A stretch of 49,067 bases of DNA, from the NCBI GenBank assembly GCA_036897625.1, contig JAYMTA010000057.1:1-49067 (forward strand). The letters run 5' to 3'. A program made the translations under genes and the position numbers. A model generated the notes under the pieces. The model ran no database searches and was not told where the DNA came from. It saw only the letters and a program-made list of their open reading frames with translations. How positions within the stretch are numbered: position 1 is the first letter of the stretch; every line of letters starts with the position of its first letter. The DNA comes from Pelargonium cotyledonis. Taxonomy: Eukaryota; Streptophyta; Magnoliopsida; Geraniales; Geraniaceae. Shown here one piece after another: positions 23,856 to 36,189 of this stretch.

Positions 23856-26800
23856 TCATTGAAGCTGTCCAGCTGCTGCTTCCTCCATTAATCTAGCCAA
23901 GCACTCTTTCCAATCTGTAACCTTCTCTCCTCCATTCACCACCTTTTGCCATAAAAGAAACAAAGAATATTGGTCACCAAGTTACTAAAAGATTGACCAT
24001 TGACAAAATATGGCATGGTTTGTTGACAGGGCTTGCAATTTGAATTTCGGCTGAAAATACCTAATCCTAACCTAATAGCATAGGTCCAGGTTGTGTGTCC
24101 GGTTCGGGTTTACAATAGAAAAAGTGTGGGTTGAGTGTGGATGGGTGTCCTGACTCGACAAACGATTAGGGCCCATTTGAGTTTACCTGAACCCAGAAAA
24201 AACAGGGTCGGGTTTCAAGCATCCACAGGTCCAGATTTAAATTATCAGCTCTAGTTGTTGTCTTGTGCCCTATGTACAATAGTGGGAGTCTCGTGCACTG
24301 GATCACTTTTGGCTAATAATACGTACTTTTGTATGTAACAAAAAATCCTTACATATTGGATGTCACCTGTTGGTCCAACTTCATTCAACATTGTATGGTA
24401 AGGACAAGATATGTGAATTAAATTCAACATATCATTTAAAACTAATCAATGAGGACATTAGGGTTTTGTAGCTTTTTACTTCTAATAAATTCCCATTTCA
24501 TCCACTTTCCACAACAAGATGACATAAAGAGAGAGCAGGAAGCTAAATTTATGAACAGTAGAACCAATCAATAATCAAATAAATCTTGTGACCTACTTTC
24601 TTGAAACCATAGGTGAGTATGTTTATTACTAACCTCAAACATGAATCCTGTTTGCGGGACTGCATCAAGTGCTTCCACACAAATGAACGCAGCGTCCTCC
24701 TTGCTGAGACTTCCCTTTGTGGCACTACCCTGCCACGAAAAGCTACTGACGTTAGATGATTTGACGATGTTAAAGAGTATAAAATTAATATTGAGTTTTC
24801 AACTACTCTCTCTGTCCCAAGATAAGTGTCTTGTTTCTATTTTAGAAAATTAGTTATAGCATGAATTACCAATAGTGTCCCTATAATAAGTTAGAATTCT
24901 TGAAGTTTGTTACAACGCGTGTATGGGGATACTCGAGTAAGTGTATGACAATAACTAACTTCTCCTTAATTTTTCTCATAATAGAAAGTCAATAACTAAC
25001 TCCTCCTTAATTTTTCTCATAATAGAAAGCAAGACACTTATTTTGGGACGGAGGGAGTACTAGCTTAAGCTTTTAGTTTAGTTGATCTTCTACATGGTAT
25101 CAGAGCCTTGTAGACATAGAGGTCAGAAGTTCGATAATTGCAGTCACCTTGATTGGAAAATGTTAATAGTACAGCACATGGCAAAGAAGAAGAATACACA
25201 TGCTTGGACCACATGCAAAGCGATAATATGCCTGAGCGTGAGTGAGCATGTTTCAGTATAATGCTAATATTGGGTCTTTAACTATCAATTTACGTTTTTA
25301 GTTGAAGTATGTGCATGAACCACGTGCAAAGCGATCATGGGCTTGTACGTGAATGGGTGTTTTACAGTGTAACGTTAATATTGGTCCTCTACAAATGAGT
25401 CATTGCTGCAGAGATAAAAACAGACATTGAAGTAATTTGACAATTTGCCAACTTATGTACTCAAATAAAGAAACAAATGATGGAGTTAAGTCTATAGCTC
25501 GTTGAAAAGGACTGCGATTATGATTAACGGTACCTTCTCAAAGCTGAAACCTTGCTCTCCACCTGGGGAATTTTGCAGTGTCCCCGCCCTGATGATGGTG
25601 TAAGGTATTCCTGAGGCCATCAGTTCTGACTCATCTTGCTCAGCTAATTTTGTTGCATTGCTTTTCATGAGAGCTTGAATGCCACCGGCACCTCTATAAG
25701 CAGACAACTGCAACCTTATAAGAACCACGACAGTTTACAAACATAATTTAGATGTCTTCACACGTATGCTAATGCACACAGAGATTAAGAGAAGGTACCT
25801 GAGATAAGAGAATCACATGTTTTACCCCTTTAAGGCCGCCCGCTTTAGATAGAAAGCCTTCCTGCAAATGTCGAATGCATCTTGATCATTTCTTTTGGTA
25901 CAGAATTTGTGAGCGTGTATTGTGTTTGAACATTTTCGAAGAATGCATCATAATTAAAAAAACGGTGTCATACATAGTTATGGTTACAAGCAAGTCTCTC
26001 TTTTTGAATCATGATGCAAAGTTTGAATCTAAGCCTATCTATTTTGTATGATCGAACAAAGATTCTGTGTTCAGCAGAAGAGGTACCTAAAAGGATTTAA
26101 AATCTGGACTAAGTTATAAATTTGAACAGTAGAATATACAAATAATGTCCTATTACATGACTACAGTTAAGATGCTAAGATTTGGAAATCTTAGCTAAAA
26201 AGGTATATTCTTTATTCAAGGCCCGAATCTTTGTCACAAAGACATTAGTATTCAACTCAAGTTCACAAGCAAGGCTAAGATACCTGCAGTTGGGTGATGA
26301 TAGAATTTAACCGAGGTAGAATGCTGCTATAAAGCAAAAAGGCAGTGAAAGCAGTTTGCCAGGTGATAAAAATTCTAAGGTTAACCTTCTAGTAGGGGAA
26401 AAGCCCAAACCCTCATATGAAGCCCAATGTATAAAATTTAACAAGGTATCAGAATATATTTTGATTTGAAACTATGGCCCGATTGAGTAACCTCCCCTCG
26501 TGTTCACCAACATAAATGCAAAAGTACATGCCTGCAGTGGCCAACGTGTAGAAAGAAAAATCCCATACACGTGAGGGGGATTGTTGATTTAAAAAGCCCC
26601 TGATCGTGTACGTGCCGAACCCATGATAAAAGAAAAATGTAATACTAGCGCGTGGGGAAGGAAAATCACATACACCCAATTATGATATTTTGGGAGGAAA
26701 GTGTGCCTATAGGAAGAATGGTGATTTTTCTGTTAGGTCCATCATTCATGCATGTAAACGCATCACTATTCAGCATGAATTCATGAGGAAGGAATTATAG

Positions 26801-28665
26801 AAGAAATGTATAGATCTTTAGATTGTACTTACATTTGGGCATATGACTGAACGAACACCTCTAAGAGCTTTCTTTACAAATAGTTTCTCACTAGCATCTC
26901 CTGTTATTGACTGCATAAAAATAAAATAAAAACAATTTTGTCACCAGCATTTTCAGCAAATAATCAACAGATATATATGGAAAAGCAACTGAGGAGAAAA
27001 TTGCACGACCATCAAAAGTACTATTTTAAATCAATAAACCCACAGACCTCAACGTAAGTTCCAAATGCTTCCATAGCAGTTCGCTTATCCTTCACTAGTG
27101 CTTTAATTCGAGCTCTTTTGACGATCAATGACAATATTATCATCTACATAAGCTAGAGATCACAAGGCTCAGAATTCACTGTAAAGCAATACAAGTGGTA
27201 TATACTATATATATAGCAAGAGATGAATCAGAAAGTATCTTACCAGTTCATAAGGTATTTAGACCTAATGAATAAAGTAATTGACTGAGGAGGACATTTA
27301 GTACCGAATATGTGCATGCATGTCATAACTAAAGCTTCCAGAAACATAAGATCATAACTGGTGCACAACTACGTGGAAGCAAAGTGAATTTTGGCTATAT
27401 CCGAGAACGCCAACTTCTAGCCCTAATCCACTTGTGATTATCTTGTAGAACTTTGCCGATCTTTTAAATCAATCATTTTTTTCAACCTTTCGTAGTATGT
27501 AAGTATGTAACTAAGCATGACTAAAAGAAAAATCAAAATTCAATTGTTACATCCACTGCACAAATAAAGTGATAGCGGAAGTGAGTTTTGAAATATGATA
27601 GATGCTTTACATGGAAAAAATGTTGAGTGCATTAAAAACATACCTGCCCAGTTTCACTGTCCCCGTTGGTCACTAAAACTGCATCTCTATCTTCTTCTTC
27701 TTCTTCTGTGTTGAAAACAGACGCATTGAAGTTTCATATAGCCCTTAAAAGCAACCATAACCATAAATTGCCACATCAGACTACCTGGAACGTCACCCTC
27801 TTCTTCCTCGTTGGATTCATCTTCAGCAAGAAGTTCAGGCGCTCCATACCATCTCCTCATCTTGGGACCACCTACGAACAAAAATACGCCCCCAAACATG
27901 AAATTTAAAATATAAGGAAGGCTTAATAGGATACAAGTTCATGCTTACTGACAAGTCTTCCACTACCATTAAAACTAGCTCCGATACCGTGTTAAATTTC
28001 GAATTTTCGATAATGGGTTACATACAATGACTTTGACTTTTAGTAGAGTTTCACTTGCACCATTATATACCATTATATGTAGTCAATTTGCTTTATATAT
28101 TTTCAACGTCGGAAACTTTATCACCACCTCAACAATATCATTAGAACTTTAGAATCAGACATTGAGAACTGAAAAGAAAAGGAAAAAAAAATGATTTGAA
28201 ACCAAAAATATGTCACTCAACTCGCTCATTTAGTTAAACTTGTCGTGTTCGTGTAGGCCTGACCTTCAATGCGATACCAACACGACAAGCACGAATTGCC
28301 AGCTCCAGGAAAAACCATAACTACTGAACAATCTCATAACCCTCTTCTCCACAATCTCAATTACACACAAATTCACAATTAGGTCGCCGCACAGAACAAA
28401 TCACACATCACTAACAGCAAACAAAACCACAAATCTCCAATTCCAAAGCCCTGGTTTCATTACCTTCAATGTAATCAAGAATTTGATCCGCGAGGCTGAT
28501 CTTCTTCTTCTTCTTCGCCGAGCAACGAACAGGAGCTCGCGAGCTGTCCAGATTGAAGACAACAGAAGAACCGAAACCTCTGCGTGAATTCTGAGAAGCA
28601 GTGCCGAGAAATGTGTACGGAAATGGAGTTGTTGCAGTTGAAGCCATAGCATTAGTGCTCGCCAT
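23856..28665 (-). CDS. Plastid-type NAD(P)-binding Rossmann-fold protein (9 exons, 314 aa)
   Basis: Exons on the minus strand, phase-consistent throughout: 28665-28464, 27871-27785, 27705-27644, 27143-27048, 26910-26833, 25861-25799, 25707-25534, 24729-24634, 23942-23856. Residues 1-50 are Ser/Thr/Ala-rich and end VRCSAKKKKK, a likely chloroplast transit peptide. A conserved DQILDYIEGGPKMRRWYGAPEL element follows, then the nucleotide-binding strand AVLVTNGDSETGQM (105-118), where the usual TGATGxxG glycines are partly replaced. KALVKDK, VICPN, KHVILLSQ and IPYTIIRAG (230-238) are typical of atypical short-chain dehydrogenases of the NmrA type. The altered glycine loop means cofactor binding is unproven, and substrate and pathway are unknown. 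From memory it matches Arabidopsis At1g72640-like proteins. Confidence 0.88.
24020..24255. mobile_element. Degenerate MITE-like repeat in the last intron of the Rossmann gene
   Basis: It starts near AGGGCTTGCAATTTGAATTTCGG and ends TTATCAGCTCTAG. Internally, AGTGTGGGTTGAGTGTGG...GGTGTCCT and GTCGGGTTTC match the block at 30410-30525 in the TRF-like gene, in the same order. The ends pair roughly as inverted repeats. No target duplication is clear. Confidence 0.5.
24806..25057. mobile_element. Stowaway MITE (Tc1/mariner), 252 bp
   Basis: The left end CTCTCTCTGTCCCAAGATAAG and right end CTTATTTTGGGACGGAGGGAG are inverted repeats of the canonical Stowaway sequence, each bordered by TA (24804-24805 and 25058-25059), the expected target duplication. 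It lies in the intron between exons 7 and 8 of the Rossmann gene. Inside it, a 41-bp-period direct duplication (starting 24949 and 24990, CAATAACTAACT.CTCCTTA) is nearly perfect. Confidence 0.9.
25085..25410 (+). mobile_element. SINE/TRIM-like sequence with TGGTATCAGAGC and an internal duplication
   Basis: TGGTATCAGAGC at 25095-25106 is the sequence complementary to initiator tRNA-Met used as a primer-binding site by plant copia/TRIM elements. A degenerate GTTCGATAA follows at about 25130. Downstream, the block containing ACCACATGCAAAGCGATAAT at about 25208 is repeated at about 25319 (ACCACGTGCAAAGCGATCAT). Both copies continue through GTGAGTG/GTGAATG to TAATATTGG.TCT, period about 110 bp. 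Flanking repeats that would define an LTR were not found. Confidence 0.4.
27978..28310 (-). mobile_element. TRIM-like fragment and MITE remnant in intron 1 of the Rossmann gene
   Basis: On the minus strand, 28140-28010 has the TTGAGGTGGTGATAAAGT...TATAAAGCAAATTGACTA...GGTGCAAGTGAAACTC order shared with 1480-1610. It ends at CCCATTATCG and is followed by CGGTATCGGAGC (27989-27978), one base from the tRNA-Met primer-binding word. Separately, 28215-28310 contains TTGTCGTGTTCGTGTAGG and ends ACGAATTGCCAGCTCC, a degenerate hAT-MITE end. Confidence 0.4.
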
Positions 28666-29510
28666 GGATGGTCACACGCGCGCACGCGCTTCTTCTTCTT
28701 CTTCTTCCTCTTCTCTTCTGTGTTCTTTTTTTTTTTTTGGTTTGGTTTTGGTCTGTCTCAGCCAACCGTTTCTTTTCATTCCCGCGAACCTGGATAACGA
28801 ATAGATGTAACACGCAATTCCCTTCTTGCCCTTCTGTTTCTTTTTAATTACGATTCAACCATCTCAATCCACATTTTTGTGGATCCAAATTGTATAATAT
28901 AAACTTAATTAATTTTCTATGTCGCAACAAATTTTAACTAATCCGCACATTTTACACGTAAACCCAAAAACACAGGTCTCCTCAAAGTCGTCAGATCATG
29001 TATGGGCGCTGACGCCAGCCCAGTGTTTGAAAGTCAAGGAAGTTGTTGACCTGATGACAGGGGAGCCGGCGACCAAAGCTCTAGTAAACGACAGCCGTAA
29101 CTATAACGGTCCTAAGAAATACGATTTGAAACATGCAATCCACTCTCTTGTAGGTCAGATTTAGATCAAGTATTTTCAACCCGACTGGAAACAGAGCTAG
29201 TAACAATTTGATCACAACCGGACCACGTTGAGTTTTGAACAATCATTCGACGAGTGGAAGTCCACAATTCAATATTGTAATATTATAGTTGTCTATCGAA
29301 TTTATCCCAATGGATTCAGGTCCAAATTACTAGCTTGAAAAACCGGCTATCACGAACACTTGGGACTACGACTTTAATGAAACTACCTAAGAATGCTGTC
29401 ATTTATATTTTCAGCACAATCAGAAGAAACAAAAAGCATAACTATTTCCAAATTGTTGGTCTGTTTATTCTCAACAGAGAGTTAAAATGTAGTATTTACA
29501 ATGTTGACCA
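28666..29510 (-). promoter_or_regulatory. Spacer: Rossmann-gene promoter and TRF-like 3' UTR
   Basis: Both flanking genes read leftwards, so this 845 bp must hold the 3' UTR of the TRF-like gene and the promoter of the Rossmann gene. A GA-rich (GAAGAA) tract on the minus strand at 28720-28690, close to the start codon, is a likely 5' UTR. The open frame at 28919-29164 on the plus strand resembles nothing I know. Confidence 0.45.
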
Positions 29511-32500
29511 TCACAAAAACCCAGACCTTGCATCATGTATTAAGCTTCTTCCAGTTGATGCAACGAGCTTCTTTGGCCCGAGATTAGGCGGAACCTGCGC
29601 ATACATCTCCGCAAGCTCTCTCACGCGTAACAAGATAGGAGCGGGGATTGGCATTGAAGCATGTTTACGATGGTTTATCTGCATTGACAAAATGGGGAAG
29701 TTGTATAAAAGTAGTTTATCGATCTAAAAGCATCATAATTTTCGAGCACATGGAAATTCTCTAATCCTCGGGTCAAATAGAGCTAGCAATTCGGGTTCTG
29801 GGTAGGTTTGGAAAACATAACATAAAAATAATCCAATAGGGGTGCGAGTTTCGGGTTTACCAAGGACTGAAATGATCCATAAGTTGATCAGGCTTATTTT
29901 ATGCAACCCCAACCCATAAAAATGCAGATTGGGTTTCGAGAGCCCACGGTTTCGGATACAATATCCATTCTCAAGGATGTACTATCGAACCAGAATACAG
30001 TTGACAGCAAAAATGGGTAGCCAACCATTGTGGGGTATGATTACGGACACCACCACTTACCAATATGATTGTTTTCTGACTCGAACCCCAGACTACAACT
30101 TATTGTTGCATCAAGTCTCACATTCAAATAGAGTAGGCAATTCGGATTTTGTTTCGGGTTGGAAATACCCAATCCTAACTAGAGCTGTGGCAGTTTGAAT
30201 CAAAAATCGAGGGTAAACTGATATCCGCCTTGCAAATTGTGCGAGTTCGGGTCACATAAAATGGACCTAATTAATTTTTGGGTTGGGTTTGCCATGTAAA
30301 AAAGCATGACAGGTCAGGCAGACAATTCTGCACTTGCAGTTGCATGTACATTTTCTATGTAAACGCCGCAACCGAAATTGCCAGTACTAACCCTAACCCG
30401 AGGATCCTCAAGATGTACGGGTTTGTCGTGTAAAATGTGTGGGTTGAGTGTGGGTGTCCTCCATGACCCCAAAATTAACTTGGTATATTTTGTATCGGGT
30501 TTCGAGTTCACATTGTCAGCTCTACCTTCAAATAACTATAGTAAATCTGAAACGAACACTACTACTTACCCCTTTATCTGGAGGAGTTTGAGCGAAACTA
30601 GCTTTCAGCAGGTTCCTCCACTTATCCTGCCAAACAACAATTGTTGTTATAGCGTGAGTGATTCAATTTTACGAGTAGGATCACGGCTTTCAATGAGCGT
30701 GTTTTAGATTGACAACACTACAAAATTTAGAGGCAAAACTATCAGATTCGTACCTTAAGATCAACAGATGTACGGTATGAATACGAGGCAAAGGCGAGCC
30801 GCTTGATCTCAGACCACCTCCCTGCGCCATACCGAGACACACCCTCAACTAGTTTCATGACCTCAGAGAGAGTCCATGCACGGTGATGTTTCCTTCTCAT
30901 TCCGCCTTTTGCTGTGGGTACAGTTGCAATATTATTATCATCAGAAGTGTCCCCCGAGGAATCTGCGTGTTTCAGCTCAATCTTAGCCAGGACTTTGTGC
31001 TGGTTGTTTTCTGGTTCAGCAATAATCTAGAAACAAAAAAACAAACCTTTATTGGCAACATATTACGGCACAACCAGTTTCCAAACATGTGTACAATATC
31101 ATGTAAACGAATGAACTTAACAAATATATGAATTATCCGAGAAATTTAAAGTTGGCCATACCGACTGCTCAATCTGTTCAGAAGAATATCTCACTGTCAT
31201 GACTCTGTCCTCATTCTCATTATCTGGTTGAGAACTATGCACGCCTACAGTCTCCTTCACAAGTTTAGCAGCCAAACCAGAGCAACTTGGATGGAATCTC
31301 TACCAAATGAAATTCAAAGTATATCAAATTATTTCAGCTATACCAGGAGATCATATAAAGACAACAAAGTCCAATTCATAACCTACCGGTGACCAAACAA
31401 CAAGGGCAACAAATAATAAAAGAAAAGAAGGGAGCAAGAACTCACGCACGCATGCAGAAAGAATGTTGTTTCATTTGACTGCTACTAGGAATGAACTTGT
31501 AAAGAAGAAAAAGAATAAAATGTTCCATGCTTAAGAAGCAGAAATAAACTTGTTAACCATATAATAAGAGTTGTACATACCATGAGGGCCATGACATTTT
31601 TCCTAGGACGGCTTCTTCGAATCCGAGAAACACAAGGAATCTGAACACCAGATCCTCCAAGAGAATCTAGCCTGGTTATAATAGCCCTTCCATCAGAAGA
31701 TATATTTCTAACTGGTCTGATAGATGATCTTGGAGAAATTTGCCCCAGTACAGAACACTTAGATGTAGTTAGTAACCTTCCACTATGCTCTACAGAATCT
31801 ACTTCAGAAAGTTCTTCTATATATCTCCTCGTTGGCTTCCGAACTCTTTTTGTAGTTACCTGTTCATTTTGGACATCTTCACCCCCACAATCATATTCCA
31901 CACTATAGTTCCTCAATCTTTTAGCAGCAACAACTTGATGATCTTTCATCTGGCTGCTATGACTAATTGGTGAATCTTTGCAGCAATCATTTATTGCTCC
32001 GGCTGCAGGATCCATGGTACAACTATCATCCATATTCTTACAACTTTCTTCACCTTTCCTCACCAATTTGTTGTCTTTAATGACAAACGATGTGGTTGAA
32101 ACGTCACATGAATTGGTTAATCCCATGGCTATCCTCCTCTTAAGCCACATCTTGTCCTTTACTGTAGTTTCTCTCCCAAATGTAGCTCTAAAAGTATCAT
32201 GAAGTTCTCTAATTGTTAGGTTGTCCAAGCATATTTCCCCCTTTAACTTCGAAAAATCAGGCTTTGAACTTCGACAATCAGTAGACGGTGATAATCCATT
32301 CTCAACTGGTTCATTTGGAGGGTTTGAGCATTCCCCGTGACTACCAGATTGATTAATATGGCTGTCATCAACATTCGGAGACAGTGAAGGAAGAGTTTCC
32401 TGCAAGGTAATTATAGATTGTAGCTTCTCGTCAATAACAGGCAATTTATCAAACTGGTCAGAACACTGGCTGTCTACATGCATATACGCAGAAGAATGAT

Positions 32501-34956
32501 CAGGCGATCGACATGCTAAGCGGAGCCTTTCTTCTTGTTTGACCTTTTGCAACATCTCCTCGATGTACTACACACGCATTTTAAAGCGATGGAAGGATCC
32601 AAAGTAATTAATATCTAAATGAGCTTTAATTGCATATTTTTCAGAACAAAGCATGAAAAGACAATACTATAAAATAAAATAAAAATCACATTTAAATTTA
32701 TCGTTGAGACTTCAAGTAATATTAACATAAATGGTTGTACAAGAGAAATCAAATGAAAAAAGAAAAAGAAAAAAAAAGTGCTGAATTAAAGCCTTTACAA
32801 AAAGGTAAGTAAATATGTGTTGTGCTTTACTCATCTTAAGATATTTAACAGATCTCTTCCTATAGAACACTAGCACAATACGGATTCGGCAATGATAAAT
32901 AGCAGAGCCCAAAAAAGAGATTTAGCCAGTGTAACTAAAAGAACCATGTGGAAGACCTTGACTGACACATTACAAAGGGTCCAAGTTCAAATATTGTGGC
33001 TCCCAATGGATCATGAAATGTCAAAATGATGCAAACACTGTACAAAATATGTACAGCAAAAAGAGGAAGATTTGAAAGTTCTTAATGTCATTAATACTTC
33101 AATCGTCACCTTTATAATCACTCGTAAGGACTATTCAGAAAGAGATTTTTCCTCACCTTGACACCACATGATTTCAACAACAAATAACAATAAATTAAGC
33201 TGAAGATGCAGAATAAGCAAAAATATAACTGTAAAGCACAATTACCTAGCAGTTCATCGAAACAAACGGAAAAGGAACGGAATATTTAGTGAACTGACCA
33301 ACAGAGTAACTATAGTGACCATGCATTCACATTTTGAACATAGGAAAACACACTAATAAACTGTAAATTTACTTCATCAATAGGTTTTCTAACACTATAA
33401 CAATAGTAGACAACATGTCAGCAGCTACACGAATGGAATATTATTTATAACATGTCATTATGGTGGAGAAAGTTCCAACAGTAGCAAAAGTAGTAATAAA
33501 AGGCAGACATTGCAAAATAAAATAAAATGAAATCAATCAAATCATGTTGTGAGAGAGTACTACCTCAAGCCTTGCATTTAAGTTTTCTGCATCCACTTCT
33601 GTGTTCTCTGATTGTGACAAACCTGCCATATATTACTCAATCAGATCCAAAAATATGTGAGCCAACATATATAAACAGAAAAACTGAGACTAAAATATGT
33701 GCCAACCAGTGATGACTCAAGATACTAGCAAAGCAAATGCAAAACTATGAAAGCTTAAACACATAGGTTTCCAAAATTAAACAGCTAGAATCTCACATAC
33801 GTCTCATATTATGTTCAACATAATCTATTAAATGGATAAAAATCACAAAATCAAAGAAACATAAAAAGCTTAGCCCATTTTGTTTAAACAGCAGAAAACA
33901 TGAAGATTAGACAAGTTCTCTCAAAGTCAAAGCATTTGAAAATTGTAACAAACATAAATGAATCATTTTTGTTACAAAGCAAAATAAATAACTGACCATC
34001 CCAACTTAGCCTCTCAGGTTTACAAAAACAAACCTTCTGGGCTTTCCAATTGAGACTTGCCAGAGGATGACCCCTCATTGGAAATGCATTGTACAGTTTG
34101 CCCAGAGTCTGCAACAATATGCATTCCGCTCTTGTCATTCTCTAGCAAATCGACAACCTCCATAACTTCTTCATCTGTTGCAGGCACTAACCTCCCATCT
34201 CCTTCAACCTAAATCAAATAAAATATCACAATTCTGAACCCAAATGATATGTGACCGTATAGCATAGGGAACATATAAAATAAACTGTATAGTTCTATAT
34301 TGAATATTGACTATGATCAAAACTGTCATAAGTGTATATGAGTTTTCAAAGAAAACACCAATAGTCATGAAACTTAAGGCTACAATTGAAACTTAATAAA
34401 TATATTCTAATTCACTTATTCAACCCTCGTATTCAATCGAACATAGTCAATAAACAGACTTGTAGACTTCCAACCTTCAGTTAATCAGTAAATTTGATCA
34501 TTGCAAGTGTGAAGTAGCTGTTATTTGCTTGAAATTAGAAATTAGGGTTTTACATTGCTGAATCTCAAAATGATTACTCATCTATCCATGAAGGTGAATA
34601 AATATCTCAAGTATGCAAAGCAACACTAATGTCAACAGCATCTTCTAACAAGGTAGGTTTCTGTTGATATTGCTGAACCCGCCAAAGAGAAGATCGGTTA
34701 ATATTGCCCTATACAAGAAAAACTATAATCTACATTGAACAACCACTACTTAACAATTCAATCCCAATAAAGTTCAAATGCTATCATAGGCAATAAACAG
34801 AATATACATAGATCAACATCAACTTACCCGAACAAGCTTGTACACAACCGGGTCTGCAATCTGCTTTGGTGAAGTGGTGATGGAGTTAGTTTTCTCAACC
34901 CCAGTCTCCTCAAACTTCCCTTCCTCATTCCCCTCAACTCCAACCACTGTTTCCAT
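29511..34956 (-). CDS. TRF-like Myb protein (telobox-type Myb, 661 aa)
   Basis: Coding exons, all in phase: 34956-34828, 34208-34034, 33622-33564, 32567-31581, 31299-31162, 31026-30754, 30626-30570, 29678-29511. The C-terminal Myb/SANT domain spans about residues 545-598: HRAWTLSEVMKLVEGVSRYG, then GRWSEIKRLAF and VDLKDKWRNLLKASF. The three spaced Trp are W547, W567 and W590, and VDLKDKWRN is the telobox motif of telomere-repeat-binding factors. Upstream, VVYKLVRVEGDGRLVPATDE (36-56) and LTIRELHDTFRATFGRETTV (238-257) are conserved in the plant TRF-like group. Acidic and basic stretches (KRVRKPTRRYIEE, RIRRSRPRKN) suggest a nuclear protein. Members with a single C-terminal Myb but no extension often bind telomeric DNA poorly, so a general DNA or chromatin role is as likely. 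From memory it resembles Arabidopsis TRFL3/TRFL6. Confidence 0.9.
29778..30525. mobile_element. Cluster of degenerate MITE-like repeats in the last TRF-like intron
   Basis: TAGAGCTAGCAATTCGGGTT opens at 29778. TAGAGTAGGCAATTCGGATT lies near 30129, TAGAGCTGTGGCAGTTTG near 30180, and CATTGTCAGCTCTA closes near 30524. The pieces look like two or three nested or adjacent copies of the family at 24020-24255 and 42293-42452. They inflate this intron to 890 nt. Confidence 0.5.
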
Positions 34957-36053
34957 GGAAAATCCACCACATGCAACTCAAATACACTAACTGAAAACCC
35001 AACAACAATATAAAAAAGTAAAAAAAAAGTCAATTACTTTCTCTTTTCAAAACCCAACCTCATGCAACTAAAAAATACAGCTCCAAGTTCATAAACTTTT
35101 CAAAAACTTTAAAGATGCTTTCAGTTTTACAAATACCACTTCACTGTTCACGCAACACAATTTTCTAATCGAGATAGTCAAGAAATTAAACCTGAACAAT
35201 ATAATCAGACTAAAATTACAGAAAATAACTTCAATTTGTATTGCATGCAATAAACTAAACAGCGGACAAAATTTATATTTCTCAAGGATAAAGGCATTGT
35301 AAGCTTACTTAACTTAAGATAATCAACACACAACACAAAGAAACAGACTAAACAGTAATCAGGCTAAAAGGACTTAAAATAACTTCAATATTCATTGCAT
35401 GCATCAAACTAAAGAAACTGGCATTTAAAAAAAATACATTTTTTTATCAGAAAGAAAAATACATTTTAAGTTTAATGGACTTAACATAATCAAAACTGAA
35501 AAAACACACATTCCAATAGAGAAATAGCACACAGCACACAGAACTAAATTGCCTCTTACTGCTTCAAATTTCTCCAAATCAACAACTTACCATTTAAAGC
35601 TAAAATCATGAACACAAAACGAAATTGGGGTAAATTCAAGAACTCTTCAAAGATGCTTCCGAATTAACACTTCACAGTTCAATCAACACAGGTTTCTAAT
35701 CGAAATGGTCAGAGAACTAAGCCTGAACTATAACTAGACCAAAAATACTGAAAAAAGACTTCAAATTCATTGCATGCAATAAACTAACCAAAAAAAAATA
35801 CATTTCAAGCTCAATTAACTTAACATGATAAAAAACTATAAAAAGACACATTCCAATACATAAATAGCACAACCCACAAGCCCTAATTTCCACAAAACTA
35901 ACACCAAATTGCCTCCATTTGCTTCAACTTCCACCAAATTAACCAAAAAAACCGCCTAAAACCAAAATTTACCCGACAATTTCGCATTTCAAAGCTAGAA
36001 TCACGAAAAGAATGAACAAAACAAAAAAATTGGAGTAAATTCAGAGGCTCACC
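34934..36053 (-). promoter_or_regulatory. TRF-like 5' leader: intron after an ATG, creating an overlapping uORF
   Basis: The first leader exon ends at 36053 in TTCTATG|GTGAGC; the acceptor TTTTCAG| lies just before 34990. Splicing joins that ATG to TTAGTGTATTTGAGTTGCAT, giving a 19-codon upstream frame with a second in-frame ATG that ends at a TGA at 34936-34934, inside the main frame. It therefore overlaps the real start (34956) in another frame. Both upstream ATGs have poor context, so leaky scanning is expected. Splice sites are my inference. Confidence 0.5.
35098..36050 (-). repeat. Compound duplication inside the TRF-like 5' UTR intron
   Basis: CACTTCAC.GTTCA..CAACACA..TTTCTAATCGA occurs at 35137 and 35668 (offset 531). 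ATTGCATGCAATAAACTAA-type words occur at 35240, 35394 and 35769. The block from ATACATTT.AAG through ACACATTCCAATA.A.AAATAGCACA to AAATTGGGGTAAATTCA at 35460-35640 recurs at 35795-36042, ending next to the splice donor. At least two overlapping duplications are needed. Confidence 0.65.
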
Positions 36054-36189
36054 ATAGAACACAGCGACCCGACCAGTGACGACGGTGACAGAGAAGACTC
36101 GGACTCTGCAACTGACAATTCGAGCCGGAAAATGAGCGATTCGGATGCGACGGAGCGAGTCGGAACTGAGAGAGAGTGAGTCGCGAAAC

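Noticed and set aside
25095..25106. A complete copia/TRIM retrotransposon at TGGTATCAGAGC
   Set aside because: No paired LTRs or polypurine tract could be found around it.
26449..26679. Minus-strand 76-codon frame inside the Rossmann gene
   Set aside because: It lies wholly in an intron between exons that join in phase, and it has no homology I recognise.
28919..29164. 81-codon frame in the spacer between the Rossmann and TRF-like genes
   Set aside because: No recognisable motif; it overlaps the expected 3' UTR and promoter of the two minus-strand genes.
31485..32555. A stand-alone 356-aa protein
   Set aside because: It is the large internal exon of the TRF-like gene plus read-through into the next intron. 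Flanking exons join in phase and supply the Myb domain.
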